A stretch of DNA of 64,000 bases from contig NHZP01000001.1 of the NCBI GenBank assembly GCA_003313425.1, positions 1,798,001-1,862,000 of the forward strand, written 5' to 3'. Position 1 is the stretch's first letter. The number at the start of each line of letters is the position of its first letter. A program made the translations under genes and the position numbers. The notes beneath the pieces are model-generated. The model had not been told where the DNA came from and ran no database searches. It saw only the letters and a list, made by a program, of their open reading frames with translations. Shown here one piece after another: positions 33,703-42,757 of the stretch. The DNA is from Pseudopyrenochaeta lycopersici (Eukaryota > Ascomycota > Dothideomycetes > Pleosporales > Pseudopyrenochaetaceae).

Positions 33703-36700
33703 AAGGAAGAGTTATATCAACAATCGAAGCCGCGTATACCGCGTCAGTGTTCTCAATGAAGAACCAACCGTATCCGCTAAAGAATGCATTCATCCTCGAT
33801 TCGGGCGCGACAATACACATCTGCAACATGGCGCAACGCCTAACTCACCTCCGTCCACCTATCCCCGGTGACTGCGTGTGGACAGGCGACGCACGAATAT
33901 GGATTAAAGGGTATGGCACCGTACATATCAAAGTCAAGTCACCATATGGCACAGAGATACTCCGATTAGAGAACGTTGCCTTCTGCCCGGAGATTCTATG
34001 CAACCTCGTCTCATTTAGACTACTCAGACGACAAGGAATTTGGTGGGATAATAAGAATGAACCTACGTCGTTAAAGAGATGGGACAACTCCATCATCGCA
34101 TACCTGACGGAAGCACACAACCAATGGGTACTCGAGCAATCAGATGCAAACGACAGTGCCTTTCACACCCGATTCAACTCTCGAACCAAGCGGTCGCCAC
34201 AAAGAGCAAGTGCGATACTATGGCACAAGCGCCTAGGGCATCCAGGGCCCGCAGTGATCGAACACCTCGTCCAACAATCTGAGGGGGTGCGCATCAAAGG
34301 CGTCACTACAGTCGAGTGCGACGCATGTGGGAGAGCCAAATCAAAGCGCAGGATCCGCAGAGAACCTCGACTGAGCGAAGAAGGACCGGGAGAACGAATC
34401 GCGATCGACTTTCACGACTACGAAGTGGGGAGCTACTCAAAGGAAAAGAGCCAAATGCTTATCACTGACCGATTCTCGGCATATAACTGGGATTTCTACT
34501 TTACCGACAACAGACCAGCACGATCTATTATTCGGTTACTAGATAATTTCACTTGCTTCCTCTATACGCAGTTTAATATTTCTGTAAAAGTGATTGAGAC
34601 GGACAACGAGATAGTGACCGTCAAGCCAGAAGTTAAGAGATGGTGCACGTCCAAAGGCATAAAGGTCGAGCCTTCTGCTCCTGATACCCAATCACAGAAT
34701 GGCGGAGGAGAACGCTCAGGGGGTGTGATAAAAGAAAAGGCACGCACGATACGACTGGATGCTAATCTTCCCTGGGAACTATGGCCAGAAATCACAAGAG
34801 CGGCAGTATACCTGTACAATAGAACGCCGAACTACTCAAACCGCTGGAAAAGCCCATACGAGGTATTCTTCACAAGGGTCGCTGCTATGAATGGTATCGT
34901 CACTGGACCACGGAAACCAAACCAAGCTCATCTTAAAGCATATGGCTGCAAGGCATTTGCAATGACCGACGATACCCACCGAGGAAAGTCGCGACTGCAA
35001 CGCTTGGATCCAAAGGCCTGGATTGGCTATCTTATTGGCTATCAATCTACAAACATCTACCGCGTTTGGATCCCGTCACTAGCTAAAGTTATCAGCACAA
35101 GAGACGTAGTCTTCGACGAAAGCGTAGTGTTTAGCGGCAAAACGGAAGACCTCATGGACAACCTTATGCACAACACCCTGCAGGAGATTGCAATGTGGGT
35201 GAAAACGATTGAACTGCCTACACCACCGCGACAGGAACAGCCTGAGACTGGGTCGTTCTACGAAGACGATACAATAATGGGAGAGAGTTCAAGTCCACAA
35301 GGTCAAAAGTCAAGAGGTTGCCGAAGTAGAAAAGCGATGGACTCATACCCAACGCCGCCAGACACTCCGCCACCTGTAGCTCTCCTTAGCCAGGCGTGGA
35401 CCGACGAACTTGAAGCTAATAGCATGACGACACAGGGCTCGTCAAAAACAGAACCATGGGCAGCAGCATTTATGGCCGGCACTCAAGCAGGGCACGTAGG
35501 GGAACACGAAGGCAAGCTCATTGACAAGGCACAGCTGAAGAGAATGCTGGCAAAGGGGGTGAAGCCTCACCGAAACCAATTGCCACCTCTGCCGACGACT
35601 TACTCAAAGCTTGAAGATCATCCTCTGTACGAAATGTTCAAGGAAGCAGAACGAGAACACCTAAGGAGCCATGAACAAATGAAGTCCTGGGCTGAAGTGC
35701 CAATCACTCCCATCAAACGGAAAGGTCACCAAATATTAGACTGCATGTGGGTGTATACCTACAAATTGGACAAACACCATCGCCTTATTAAATGCAAAGC
35801 ACGACTGGTCGTTCGCGGCGATCAGCAACGAAACATCACGTCACAAGACACATACGCAGCCACTTTAGCCAGCAGGTCTTTTCGAATGCTCATGGCAATC
35901 GCTGCCAAGTTCAACCTTGAACTCAAACAGTACGACGTTACTAACGCATTCGTGCATGCAACCATAGATAGAGAAATCTACATGAGAATGCCACGAGGAT
36001 ACCAGAAGCCTGGAACGATCCTTAAGCTTGAAAAGGCACTTTACGGTCTTCGAATTTCACCGCTCCTATGGCAGAAAGAATTCGTCTCAACCCTCACCAA
36101 ACTAGGCTTCAAACAAGTGCCACATGAGGCCTGCTGCATGATCAAGGATGGCATTATCATCTTCTTTTACGTCGATGACATTATCTTAGCCTATCACCAG
36201 AAGAAGGAGGTAGAAGCTCAACAAGCTATCAAGGCTCTTCAAGAAAGATACACCTTCACAGGTGGAGAAGACCTGCAATGGTTCCTTGGCGTTGAAGTTA
36301 TCAGAGACCGAGAACAACGATTAATTCAACTCTCCCAGTTGGCCTATGCCGACAAAATTAGCAGACTTGCAGATAGGAAAGATGTCCGACATGATACCCC
36401 AATGGCAAGCGTTGAACTCCAGCCACGCGAGGGATTAGCATCACCTTCAGAAGTCAACAAATACCAGCGTAAGATTGGTTCCTTACTATTTGCCGCCGTT
36501 ACAACACGACCAGATATAGCCTTCGCAACATCGCGCCTTGCACGCTTCCTCGTCAACCCTGGCACGGAGCATCAGGAGGCTGCTGACAGAGTCCTGCTCT
36601 ACCTTGCAGCGACAAAATCAAGAGCACTCCAATTGGGAGGAGGCGACAAGCTTGAAGTAGCCAGCGACGCATCATTTGCCGATAATACAGTCGATAGAAA

Positions 36701-37196
36701 GAGTTCGCAAGGTTATGTGATTAAGCTATTCGGTGGTCTTATTACCTGGAGAGCAAGTAAACAGGACACGGTTACTACCTCAACGACTGAGGCAGAACTG
36801 CTCGCACTCTCCCAAGTAGCAAAGGAAGCTATCTTTACTTCGCGACTTCTCAAGGAGCTACAGATATCATTGCCGGAGTCGACCATTACAATTCAATGCG
36901 ACAATACACAGACAATTCGACTTGTTACGGAAGAGATTGCAAAACTTCAAACCAAACTTCGACATGTAGACATCCACAACCACTGGCTACGACAGGAAGT
37001 ATTGCTTGGACGAATGCAAGTTAAATACGTAAAGTCCTCGCAAATGATAGCAGATGGACTTACCAAAGCGCTGCCCTCAAACAAATGGAAGAACTTTCTT
37101 AATCAATTAGGACTGGTAAACAAGAAACCGGCCTTAGCAAAAGAGTTAAAACTCGAAGACATACAAACTCAGATAGAGGATCTGACAATCGCATAA
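33699..37196 (+). CDS. Copia 2 Pol (protease, integrase, reverse transcriptase, RNase H)
   Basis: Open from the codon after the gag stop to TAA 37194-37196; the first ATG is 33756, so translation most likely comes by read-through. Domains in order: aspartic protease with DSGAT near 33798; the integrase zinc-binding GAG-pre-integrase region (WHKRLGHPG, then CDACGRAKSKRR); integrase core with its Asp, Asp and Glu (IDFHDYE, ETDNE, NGGGERSGG); a variable linker; reverse transcriptase with YVDD near 36168-36179; and RNase H (SDASFADN, TTSTTEAEL, RHVDIHNHWLR, ADGLTKAL). No stop or frameshift was found. Every catalytic residue I checked is present, so the copy could be active. Confidence 0.95.
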   Translation, partial: LEGRVISTIEAAYTASVFSMKNQPYPLKNAFILDSGATIHICNMAQRLTHLRPPIPGDCVWTGDARIWIKGYGTVHIKVKSPYGTEILRLENVAFCPEILCNLVSFRLLRRQGIWWDNKNEPTSLKRWDNSIIAYLTEAHNQWVLEQSDANDSAFHTRFNSRTKRSPQRASAILWHKRLGHPGPAVIEHLVQQSEGVRIKGVTTVECDACGRAKSKRRIRREPRLSEEGPGERIAIDFHDYEVGSYSKEKSQMLITDRFSAYNWDFYFTDNRPARSIIRLLDNFTCFLYTQFNISVKVIETDNEIVTVKPEVKRWCTSKGIKVEPSAPDTQSQNGGGERSGGVIKEKARTIRLDANLPWELWPEITRAAVYLYNRTPNYSNRWKSPYEVFFTRVAAMNGIVTGPRKPNQAHLKAYGCKAFAMTDDTHRGKSRLQRLDPKAWIGYLIGYQSTNIYRVWIPSLAKVISTRDVVFDESVVFSGKTEDLMDNLMHNTLQEIAMWVKTIELPTPPRQEQPETGSFYEDDTIMGESSSPQGQKSRGCRSRKAMDSYPTPPDTPPPVALLSQAWTDELEANSMTTQGSSKTEPWAAAFMAGTQAGHVGEHEGKLIDKAQLKRMLAKGVKPHRNQLPPLPTTYSKLEDHPLYEMFKEAEREHLRSHEQMKSWAEVPITPIKRKGHQILDCMWVYTYKLDKHHRLIKCKARLVVRGDQQRNITSQDTYAATLASRSFRMLMAIAAKFNLELKQYDVTNAFVHATIDREIYMRMPRGYQKPGTILKLEKALYGLRISPLLWQKEFVSTLTKLGFKQVPHEACCMIKDGIIIFFYVDDIILAYHQKKEVEAQQAIKALQERYTFTGGEDLQWFLGVEVIRDREQRLIQLSQLAYADKISRLADRKDVRHDTPMASVELQPREGLASPSEVNKYQRKIGSLLFAAVTTRPDIAFATSRLARFLVNPGTEHQEAADRVLLYLAATKSRALQLGGGDKLEVASDASFADNTVDRKSSQGYVIKLFGGLITWRASKQDTVTTSTTEAELLALSQVAKEAIFTSRLLKELQISLPESTITIQCDNTQTIRLVTEEIAKLQTKLRHVDIHNHWLRQEVLLGRMQVKYVKSSQMIADGLTKALPSNKWKNFLNQLGLVNKKPALAKELKLEDIQTQIEDLTIA

Positions 37197-37244
37197 GATA
37201 TAAGTTTGTGTCAGCTTAGAAGATCACTCTAAGCTGAGGGGGTG

Positions 37245-37419
37245 TGTCAGATAAGAGGCATAAAAACTGAAGTATACGAATACTGCATCGTGGACGGTAT
37301 CACCTATGTATCATCGATGTATCAGGTCTGTGTTTAAAAAGGAGAGAAAACAGAACCAACGGAAATACAATAAATTCTGATCCACGATCATGACCAAAAA
37401 GATTCATTAAATTCTGACA
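37245..37419 (+). repeat. Copia 2 3' LTR
   Basis: 175 bp, matching the 5' LTR; followed by GGTAG. Confidence 0.9.
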
Positions 37420-37424
37420 GGTAG

Positions 37425-39214
37425 GCTAGTTGCTCCCTATTTTAATGAAGCAGCCGCGGGTAGATTTTGGCGGCGGTTCTTAACCTTAGTAGTTTCGATA
37501 ACTTCCTAGTTATCTGTTAATAAGGTGTCTGCCCTAGTAGTAAGTAGATTAGCTATGTTGCTAGTTAGAGGCTGTGATAGTAGTATAGTGCTGGCTCTCT
37601 AAGCGAAATGTCCTGGCGGGACTAAACTCGGCCTAGGGGGAGAGCTAATTAGTTTTGTAACCTTCTTAATTAGTAATCTTAATCTGCTTGCTCTAGTGCA
37701 GCTAGATGGTTTAGTTATTACCAGAAGCATAAGGTTACTAATCTTTACTAGGGTAGACAGGACTACTTCTAGGAGCGAGTTGTTAACTCCCTAGACGTTA
37801 TTTCTCTTCTACTCCTAGTATAGCTAGTGCTTTGTAAGGGCAGCTGTCTCTTTTAGGAAACAGTTAGAGGTTCGCTTTAATAATCTTTTAGCCTTGCTAG
37901 AATTTACTAAATCCTAGCGCTAGGGGTATTTACTACCTAGATAAGCTTTATTACTTAGTCTGCGCTAGTTATATAGGAGTTCAACTAGGTAATAGTACAG
38001 TTCTACTACAGCTTAGATACGCTCCTAAGCAGGTGTTAGGATCACTAACCGCCTCTACTAGTTTTTACAAGCAAAGTAAGCTAGTTAATACGCTGTTGCT
38101 ACTGCGTATAATAGTAATGTTAGCAGTAAGTAGAGTTCTCGCTAGCCTAGCTAGCTACTGTGGGCAGCTAGGTTGGATGTACCGCAGCTGTAACTGCGTA
38201 GCAGGCTAGTTCGCTGTAGTAGTTATAGTTAGCTTAGAAAGGGGCACTCAGCTTCCGTAGTCTAATATTCTCAGCTAAGCTCTAACAGCCTAGGGCACCA
38301 GTGTTAGCGGGTCGAGGAGGTTAATGTTAACTATGGCAAGCAGCTTAAGTCAAGAGTTAAGGTAGTAGTTAAGATAATAGAGGTAGGTTACTAAGATGCA
38401 GGTATTTATTCGACTCTAGTCTCTAGCCTGTAGTTAGTAATTTCCCTGTAAGTATTAGTTCGTCGTCTCCTTCTGTCTTTTAGGGGGCAGCCTAGCTGTT
38501 CTCTTAAGGAAAGTAATAGTCTGAAATTAGGAAACCGTTCAGCTGTTTTCTTAGCTAATTAGCTGTTTCCTAGGAAGCTGCTCAGCTGTTTTTAAGCTGA
38601 TTGGCTACTTCTTAGGTAGGCCGCGGTCCTGGTTTCCTGCCAGCTTGCAGCATATCGTTTCTACTTTAACGCTTTAAGCGGCACCCGTAGCCAGCTAAGC
38701 TTAAGGCGCTTAGCTAGTCCTGCTGTAAATAGGTAGGAGATTTCTTACCAGTTTTTAATAGCAGTGGTTTCTGTAGTACTGCTGGGGCTGTAGGTGTACT
38801 CCGCCTTTAATTAAGCCGGGCGGCTGTCTTGCTGCTAGTAGAGCAGTGCAGGGCAGTTTTGCGTGAGACGTCTGCTTGTCCTGAAGGGTAGTGTTTCGCT
38901 AAGTGTGCTCCGCTGCAGTAGTATTAACGTGGCAGGTTTAGCGCTAGTATTATAGCGTAGTGGAGTACTAGACTTCGCTTTAGTAGCTCTTACTAGGGAT
39001 TTGTGCCGTATTCGTTAGTCTGCCGTACGCGGCAAGGTCTAGCTAACCTGTAGTAGTGGTAATTAATAGTAGTACTTGTGAAGCTAGTGCGCTGGTCGCG
39101 GGTCTGCGACTCTAGCTGGTGGCGGTAGTGCGAAGCGCGGCACGCTGCTGTCGCTAGGGGTAATAAAAAGGCCCGTACGAGGTTTCTCAGAGGAAACTAA
39201 GCTCAGCTACTAAT
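37425..39214. other. Leader region of the large Gypsy, distal part
   Basis: RIPed sequence between the 5' LTR of the large Gypsy (right side) and the nested Copia 2. No coding frame recognised. With 31244-32155 it forms a leader of about 2.7 kb, unusually long. Confidence 0.4.
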
Positions 39215-39353
39215 TAGTACAGGCGAGCAATCTGTTTATTATGTATTAGTTGTATTTGCTAAAGAGTAGGAGCTAGCTCTGCTATCAGCTACAAGTATGG
39301 CTGGACCCTGCCAAGAGAGAAGCGACCTTCACAGGAACCTTCATTCCATAACA
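39215..39353 (-). repeat. Large Gypsy LTR, right copy (5' LTR)
   Basis: 139 bp; partner of 15067-15205; followed by TAAGA. Confidence 0.9.
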
Positions 39354-39358
39354 TAAGA

Positions 39359-41530
39359 CGTATAGCATACAGCACAGCTACAGCTTTATCCTTAAGCGGA
39401 GTTAGCCTTATAATTTAGATGTTAAGACACGTTATTACTACTACTGCGAATTACTTTAGGAACTACTACTAGTTAAGTATAAAGGTTCTAAGTATAAGCA
39501 CGCGCTTAATAGGATGCCCTTTTAAGCTTATTATCTTTAAGGTAAAGCTTACTAGCTAGTAGAAGCTAGAGGTGTAAAACAAGCACTATAATTACCCCTA
39601 ATTAATTAACCCTAGCGCGCATAATATCTATCGCAGGCGTATATTATTATAGAAAGAAGTAATTAAGTTAATAACGCACGCTAGGGCGCAGCTAATACAG
39701 ATACTAGCAGCGATCTAAAGGGAAGACTAAAACATACTAATCTCTACTACTAATATCTAAGGTAAGAGGAAGGTAATTTAAGAGAAATACTTAAATAGTA
39801 GGAGTCTAATAGAGATATTATTAGATAACTTATCTACAGTAGACTAGGTCTTTATAGTAAAGAAGGATAATAATAACTGCGTATAAAATCTCTTTTTTAC
39901 TTACTAGAAGCAGGTTAAGTTACTAGTAGTAAACCCTAACATACTGTTAATAGACTACATATACCGCACTAATAAGTATAGACTCCTACTATTATATATA
40001 CTTAGCTGCACTAACCTACAGACCTTCTTTTCTACAGGCTTCTGCTTCCTTAGTAATAAGATATAAGCAGACTACTATTAGGTAATTATAAACTTCCTAC
40101 TTAAGATAGGGATATAATAACTACAGGTATTTATTAGTAATTAGGAAGAGGCGTTAAAGATAGTAGCTCGCTCGCTACTTCTAGGAGTCCCTTAGCTTCT
40201 ATGCGTATAGCATATTAATAAGAACGTCTAGATAAAGGCTTAGCAGACCTAGTAAGATACTAATATTATAATAAAAGAGGAGAAGTAGAGGATAGTTAAA
40301 TACAGGGCTGCGTTTATAAAGCATTAGACTTAGGTATACCCTATACTAATCGCCTAAGAGACTTTAAGGAAGCTATCTTCTAAAAAAGTTGCTTATAGAA
40401 CTAACTAGGGCAGCTCGTCTACGTAAAGAGACTACTAGAGTTCTAGCTAAAGTAGAATAATATACTTAAAGACTATAGCTACTAGCAGGAACTCTGCAGA
40501 TACTTATAAGATAACTAATACTTTACACGCACTAAGTAGGCAGCTGCTTAGACTTCTTACTACTAATACTATAATACTATTATAAGTTCGCCTGTTAAAG
40601 GAATATATAAGGTCCTAAAGGACTACCTTATAACTTTAAGAGGTAACTTACTTGTAATAGGCTGCGCCCTTTAAGCAGGAGGGGCTTCGCTACTATCGCA
40701 CGGGGAAAGAACTCCTTAATCTCCTCTGCCCCCTTTTCTTACCAGCTCGTACAAGTTAGCAGCCAGAGGAGCACGTTCCTCTTCACTCGTACGAACATAT
40801 ATATATATCCTCTAAGGATACCTGTAACCTCTTCTCTATCTTTCTCCTTCTGTAGTATAGGACAAATGCACACTCGTTAGTTAGGCCTCTTCGCCCATAA
40901 CATTACTACGTGTTATAGGGAAGATTAAGTAAATAGTTAGGAGTTAATATAATAAGTACAGAAAGGAACTTACTTTCTCTAAATATAGCGTTAAGTTCAG
41001 GCATAAGCTAGAGGTAATACTATTCCTGCCTCCTAGCATGATCCCTGCACCTGCTCCTATACCTCCTCCCCTATTCCTCCGTTCGTCTCTACCTGTAGCG
41101 GTTACTGTGTCTGTTACTATAGGTCTACCTCCTGCTTAGCAACTACTATTATTAGAAGAGTTCCTAGTTAATATTAAACGTTAACAGTATTAGCCTATTC
41201 TATATAAGTGTAATAATATAATTTTAGTAATTAACTTCCTAGCAGAGATAGGGCAGGAAGATAATCCTGTAGAGTTAGTTAAAGCATAGAATATAGCGCT
41301 CGCTATATAAGGGCTGTTTACTTCCTGTACCTCTATAATAGTATAGAACTATTACTTTAGAGATATAGAAGCTTTCTACGCAGAGAGATTCGCGTAAGTA
41401 GATGCGTAAAATTCTCTGCTTAAGCTTTAGGATATACTAAGACAGCGTCCTAAGCGTGCTGTAGCAGCGATAGCTTCTAAAGCTTAGAAAGATCTTAGCC
41501 CCTATAAGAGAAAACGACGTTAATAAAGGA
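39359..41530 (+). pseudogene. MULE transposase relic, 3' part
   Basis: The N-terminal part begins left of the nest (about 15000-15066) and continues in frame at 39359 after removing the LTR element, reading ALKTYSIQHSYSFILKRS, typical of a FAR1/MULE N-terminus. Then come a GCPFK segment and a PSAHNIYRRR segment of the zinc-binding region, a core with LLIDYIYRTN carrying the first catalytic Asp, a VFISN block where the second Asp appears changed to Asn, and an HINKNV block. Many TAG/TAA codons at Gln/Trp positions and one apparent frameshift near 39450 make it non-functional. Confidence 0.8.
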
Positions 41531-41632
41531 TAAATTTAATAAGATAAAGTTAATAGTTTAAGCTACTAAAGACGTTAAAGTATTGTTATATAACGTTTTG
41601 TAATTTTTTTTTTGCGCTAGTAGAGTTATAGC

Positions 41633-41716
41633 TAGCATTGGGGACAAATCTCATTTTGGGGACAAATCTCATTTTGGGGACAAATCTCAAAACCTTGGGG
41701 ACAAATCTTACTAGCC
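41633..41716 (-). repeat. Right TIR of the MULE
   Basis: 84 bp with four copies of GGGGACAAATCT(C), one more than the left TIR; flanked outward by ATAGTATGG. Confidence 0.9.
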
Positions 41717-41725
41717 ATAGTATGG

Positions 41726-42757
41726 TTTGATATATCGTAATGATACAGTTATTACATAATCAAATAACGAACAGCTCCTTCATAAGCACTGCAATCTTCG
41801 GGATTGTATAGACGTGCTGGTTGATATGTGAGTGGAAACGATCGTTACTGTATATCTCTTCCCGACGCCATCTATTCTAGACGGTCACGCGAAGCGAGGA
41901 ATGCGCTGAATATTTTAGGCTATACAGAAAGGGCTGGCTTTGCGAAACCATACACGTGCCAACTAACAAAACTTCTTTTACCTTATCCCAGGCCACCTAA
42001 CGCATGGAACGCCATGCGATGATAGAATGAAACGAGAGTAACTAAATGAGCAACTCAGCGAGTCTTGAATATTTTCTCAGGCCCTATGCAAAACTCAAAA
42101 CCTTACCTGTACCAGAATCTGAACATGATTGCTGGCACGGCTTATTCGATTACTGTGTGGTGGTGGAATCCACTTTGCCCCAACGTCATGATTTTGGACA
42201 AGGCCTAGTATCTTTTGACCTGCTGGTATTACTTGCGGCTGCCAACCTCTTTTTGATTATTAATAGTGGAGTGGTATTTATTAGATATCAAACTGTGCTA
42301 GTATCAACCACAATGGAGGAATATCACGCGCATTTTAATTTGATCGTAAACAATAGCAACTAAATCAATCTTTATACTCTTGACCAAGGAATAGATTGCT
42401 GATAGAGGACATGACCTAGTTTAAAAAAAATACATCCTTTCTGGGATATTGTGAAGCGGCTCAAATCAATCATGGAACCGAGCAACTTCGTGCTACAGTG
42501 AGACGGTCTGGCGGCCAAAAGCAAGGAAAGTCATTGAAATTAGACGATTTCTACATGCTTGCTTGGGTTGGAGCATCTGCTCCTCTCCCAATTGTCTTGG
42601 GATTGCAGACAAACTTCAAACGTGCATCTCATCGAAGATAATTTACACCGCTATGCAATTACTATAAACTGCATTAGGGTACACTTCGGGAACTAGCGAT
42701 TATGAATGATGCTGCCTGCTTTGGAATTTATATGCGTCTTTTCACATACAGACCTAA
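41726..42757. other. Spacer between the MULE and the HET gene
   Basis: Mostly without a supportable gene. An ATG-initiated frame at 42046-42363 (plus, 105 codons) has one hydrophobic stretch (LLVLLAAANLFLIINSGVVF) but no recognisable domain and no promoter evidence; it could be a small membrane protein or chance. The base composition here is normal, not RIP-like. Confidence 0.3.

Larger units (their letters stand above)
32161..37419 (+). mobile_element. Copia LTR retrotransposon 2, intact and apparently recent
   Basis: LTRs of 175 bp at 32161-32335 and 37245-37419 look identical, start TGTCAG and end TCTGACA, and are flanked by GGTAG (32156-32160 and 37420-37424). Total 5259 bp. Gag and Pol frames are fully open, with normal CpA content and no RIP signature, in sharp contrast to the surrounding RIPed element it entered. 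It is the youngest visible layer together with the chromovirus and a candidate for an active copy. A purine-rich GAGGGGG tract precedes the 3' LTR. Confidence 0.95.
15067..39353 (-). mobile_element. Large Gypsy-type LTR retrotransposon (minus strand), RIP-degraded, hosting two later insertions
   Basis: LTRs of 139 bp at 15067-15205 and 39215-39353 differ by about nine transitions and are flanked by the duplication TAAGA (15062-15066 and 39354-39358). Joining the flanks restores the MULE reading frame, confirming the boundaries. A purine-rich tract (reverse strand GAGGGGCGGCAAAC) next to the inner edge of the left LTR marks that LTR as the 3' one, consistent with gag-pol on the minus strand. 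Subtracting the nested Gypsy and Copia elements leaves about 13.8 kb, large for a fungal Gypsy. Content in reading order: long leader, gag-pol (31243 to 24815), then a further long relic frame (about 18590 to 15633). Confidence 0.85.
14782..41716 (+). mobile_element. MULE (Mutator-like) DNA transposon, split by a nested LTR element
   Basis: Terminal inverted repeats at 14782-14847 and 41633-41716 begin GGCTAGT and carry repeated GAGATTTGTCCCC motifs. A perfect 9-bp target duplication ATAGTATGG flanks the element (14773-14781 and 41717-41725); 9 bp is the usual size for MULEs. Without the nested LTR element and its duplicated 5 bp the transposon is about 2643 bp, enough for one transposase. 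The transposase relic reads on the plus strand on both sides of the insertion (up to 15066, then from 39359). It is the oldest layer of the nest and is heavily RIPed. Confidence 0.9.

Noticed and set aside
14782..41716. Giant Starship-type cargo element
   Set aside because: The size first suggested one, but the ends are MULE inverted repeats with a 9-bp duplication, the bulk is nested LTR elements, and no DUF3435 tyrosine-recombinase gene is seen near either end.
41828..42022. Short plus-strand frame right of the MULE
   Set aside because: Starts at GTG, no ATG, no domain, 64 codons; not supportable as a gene.
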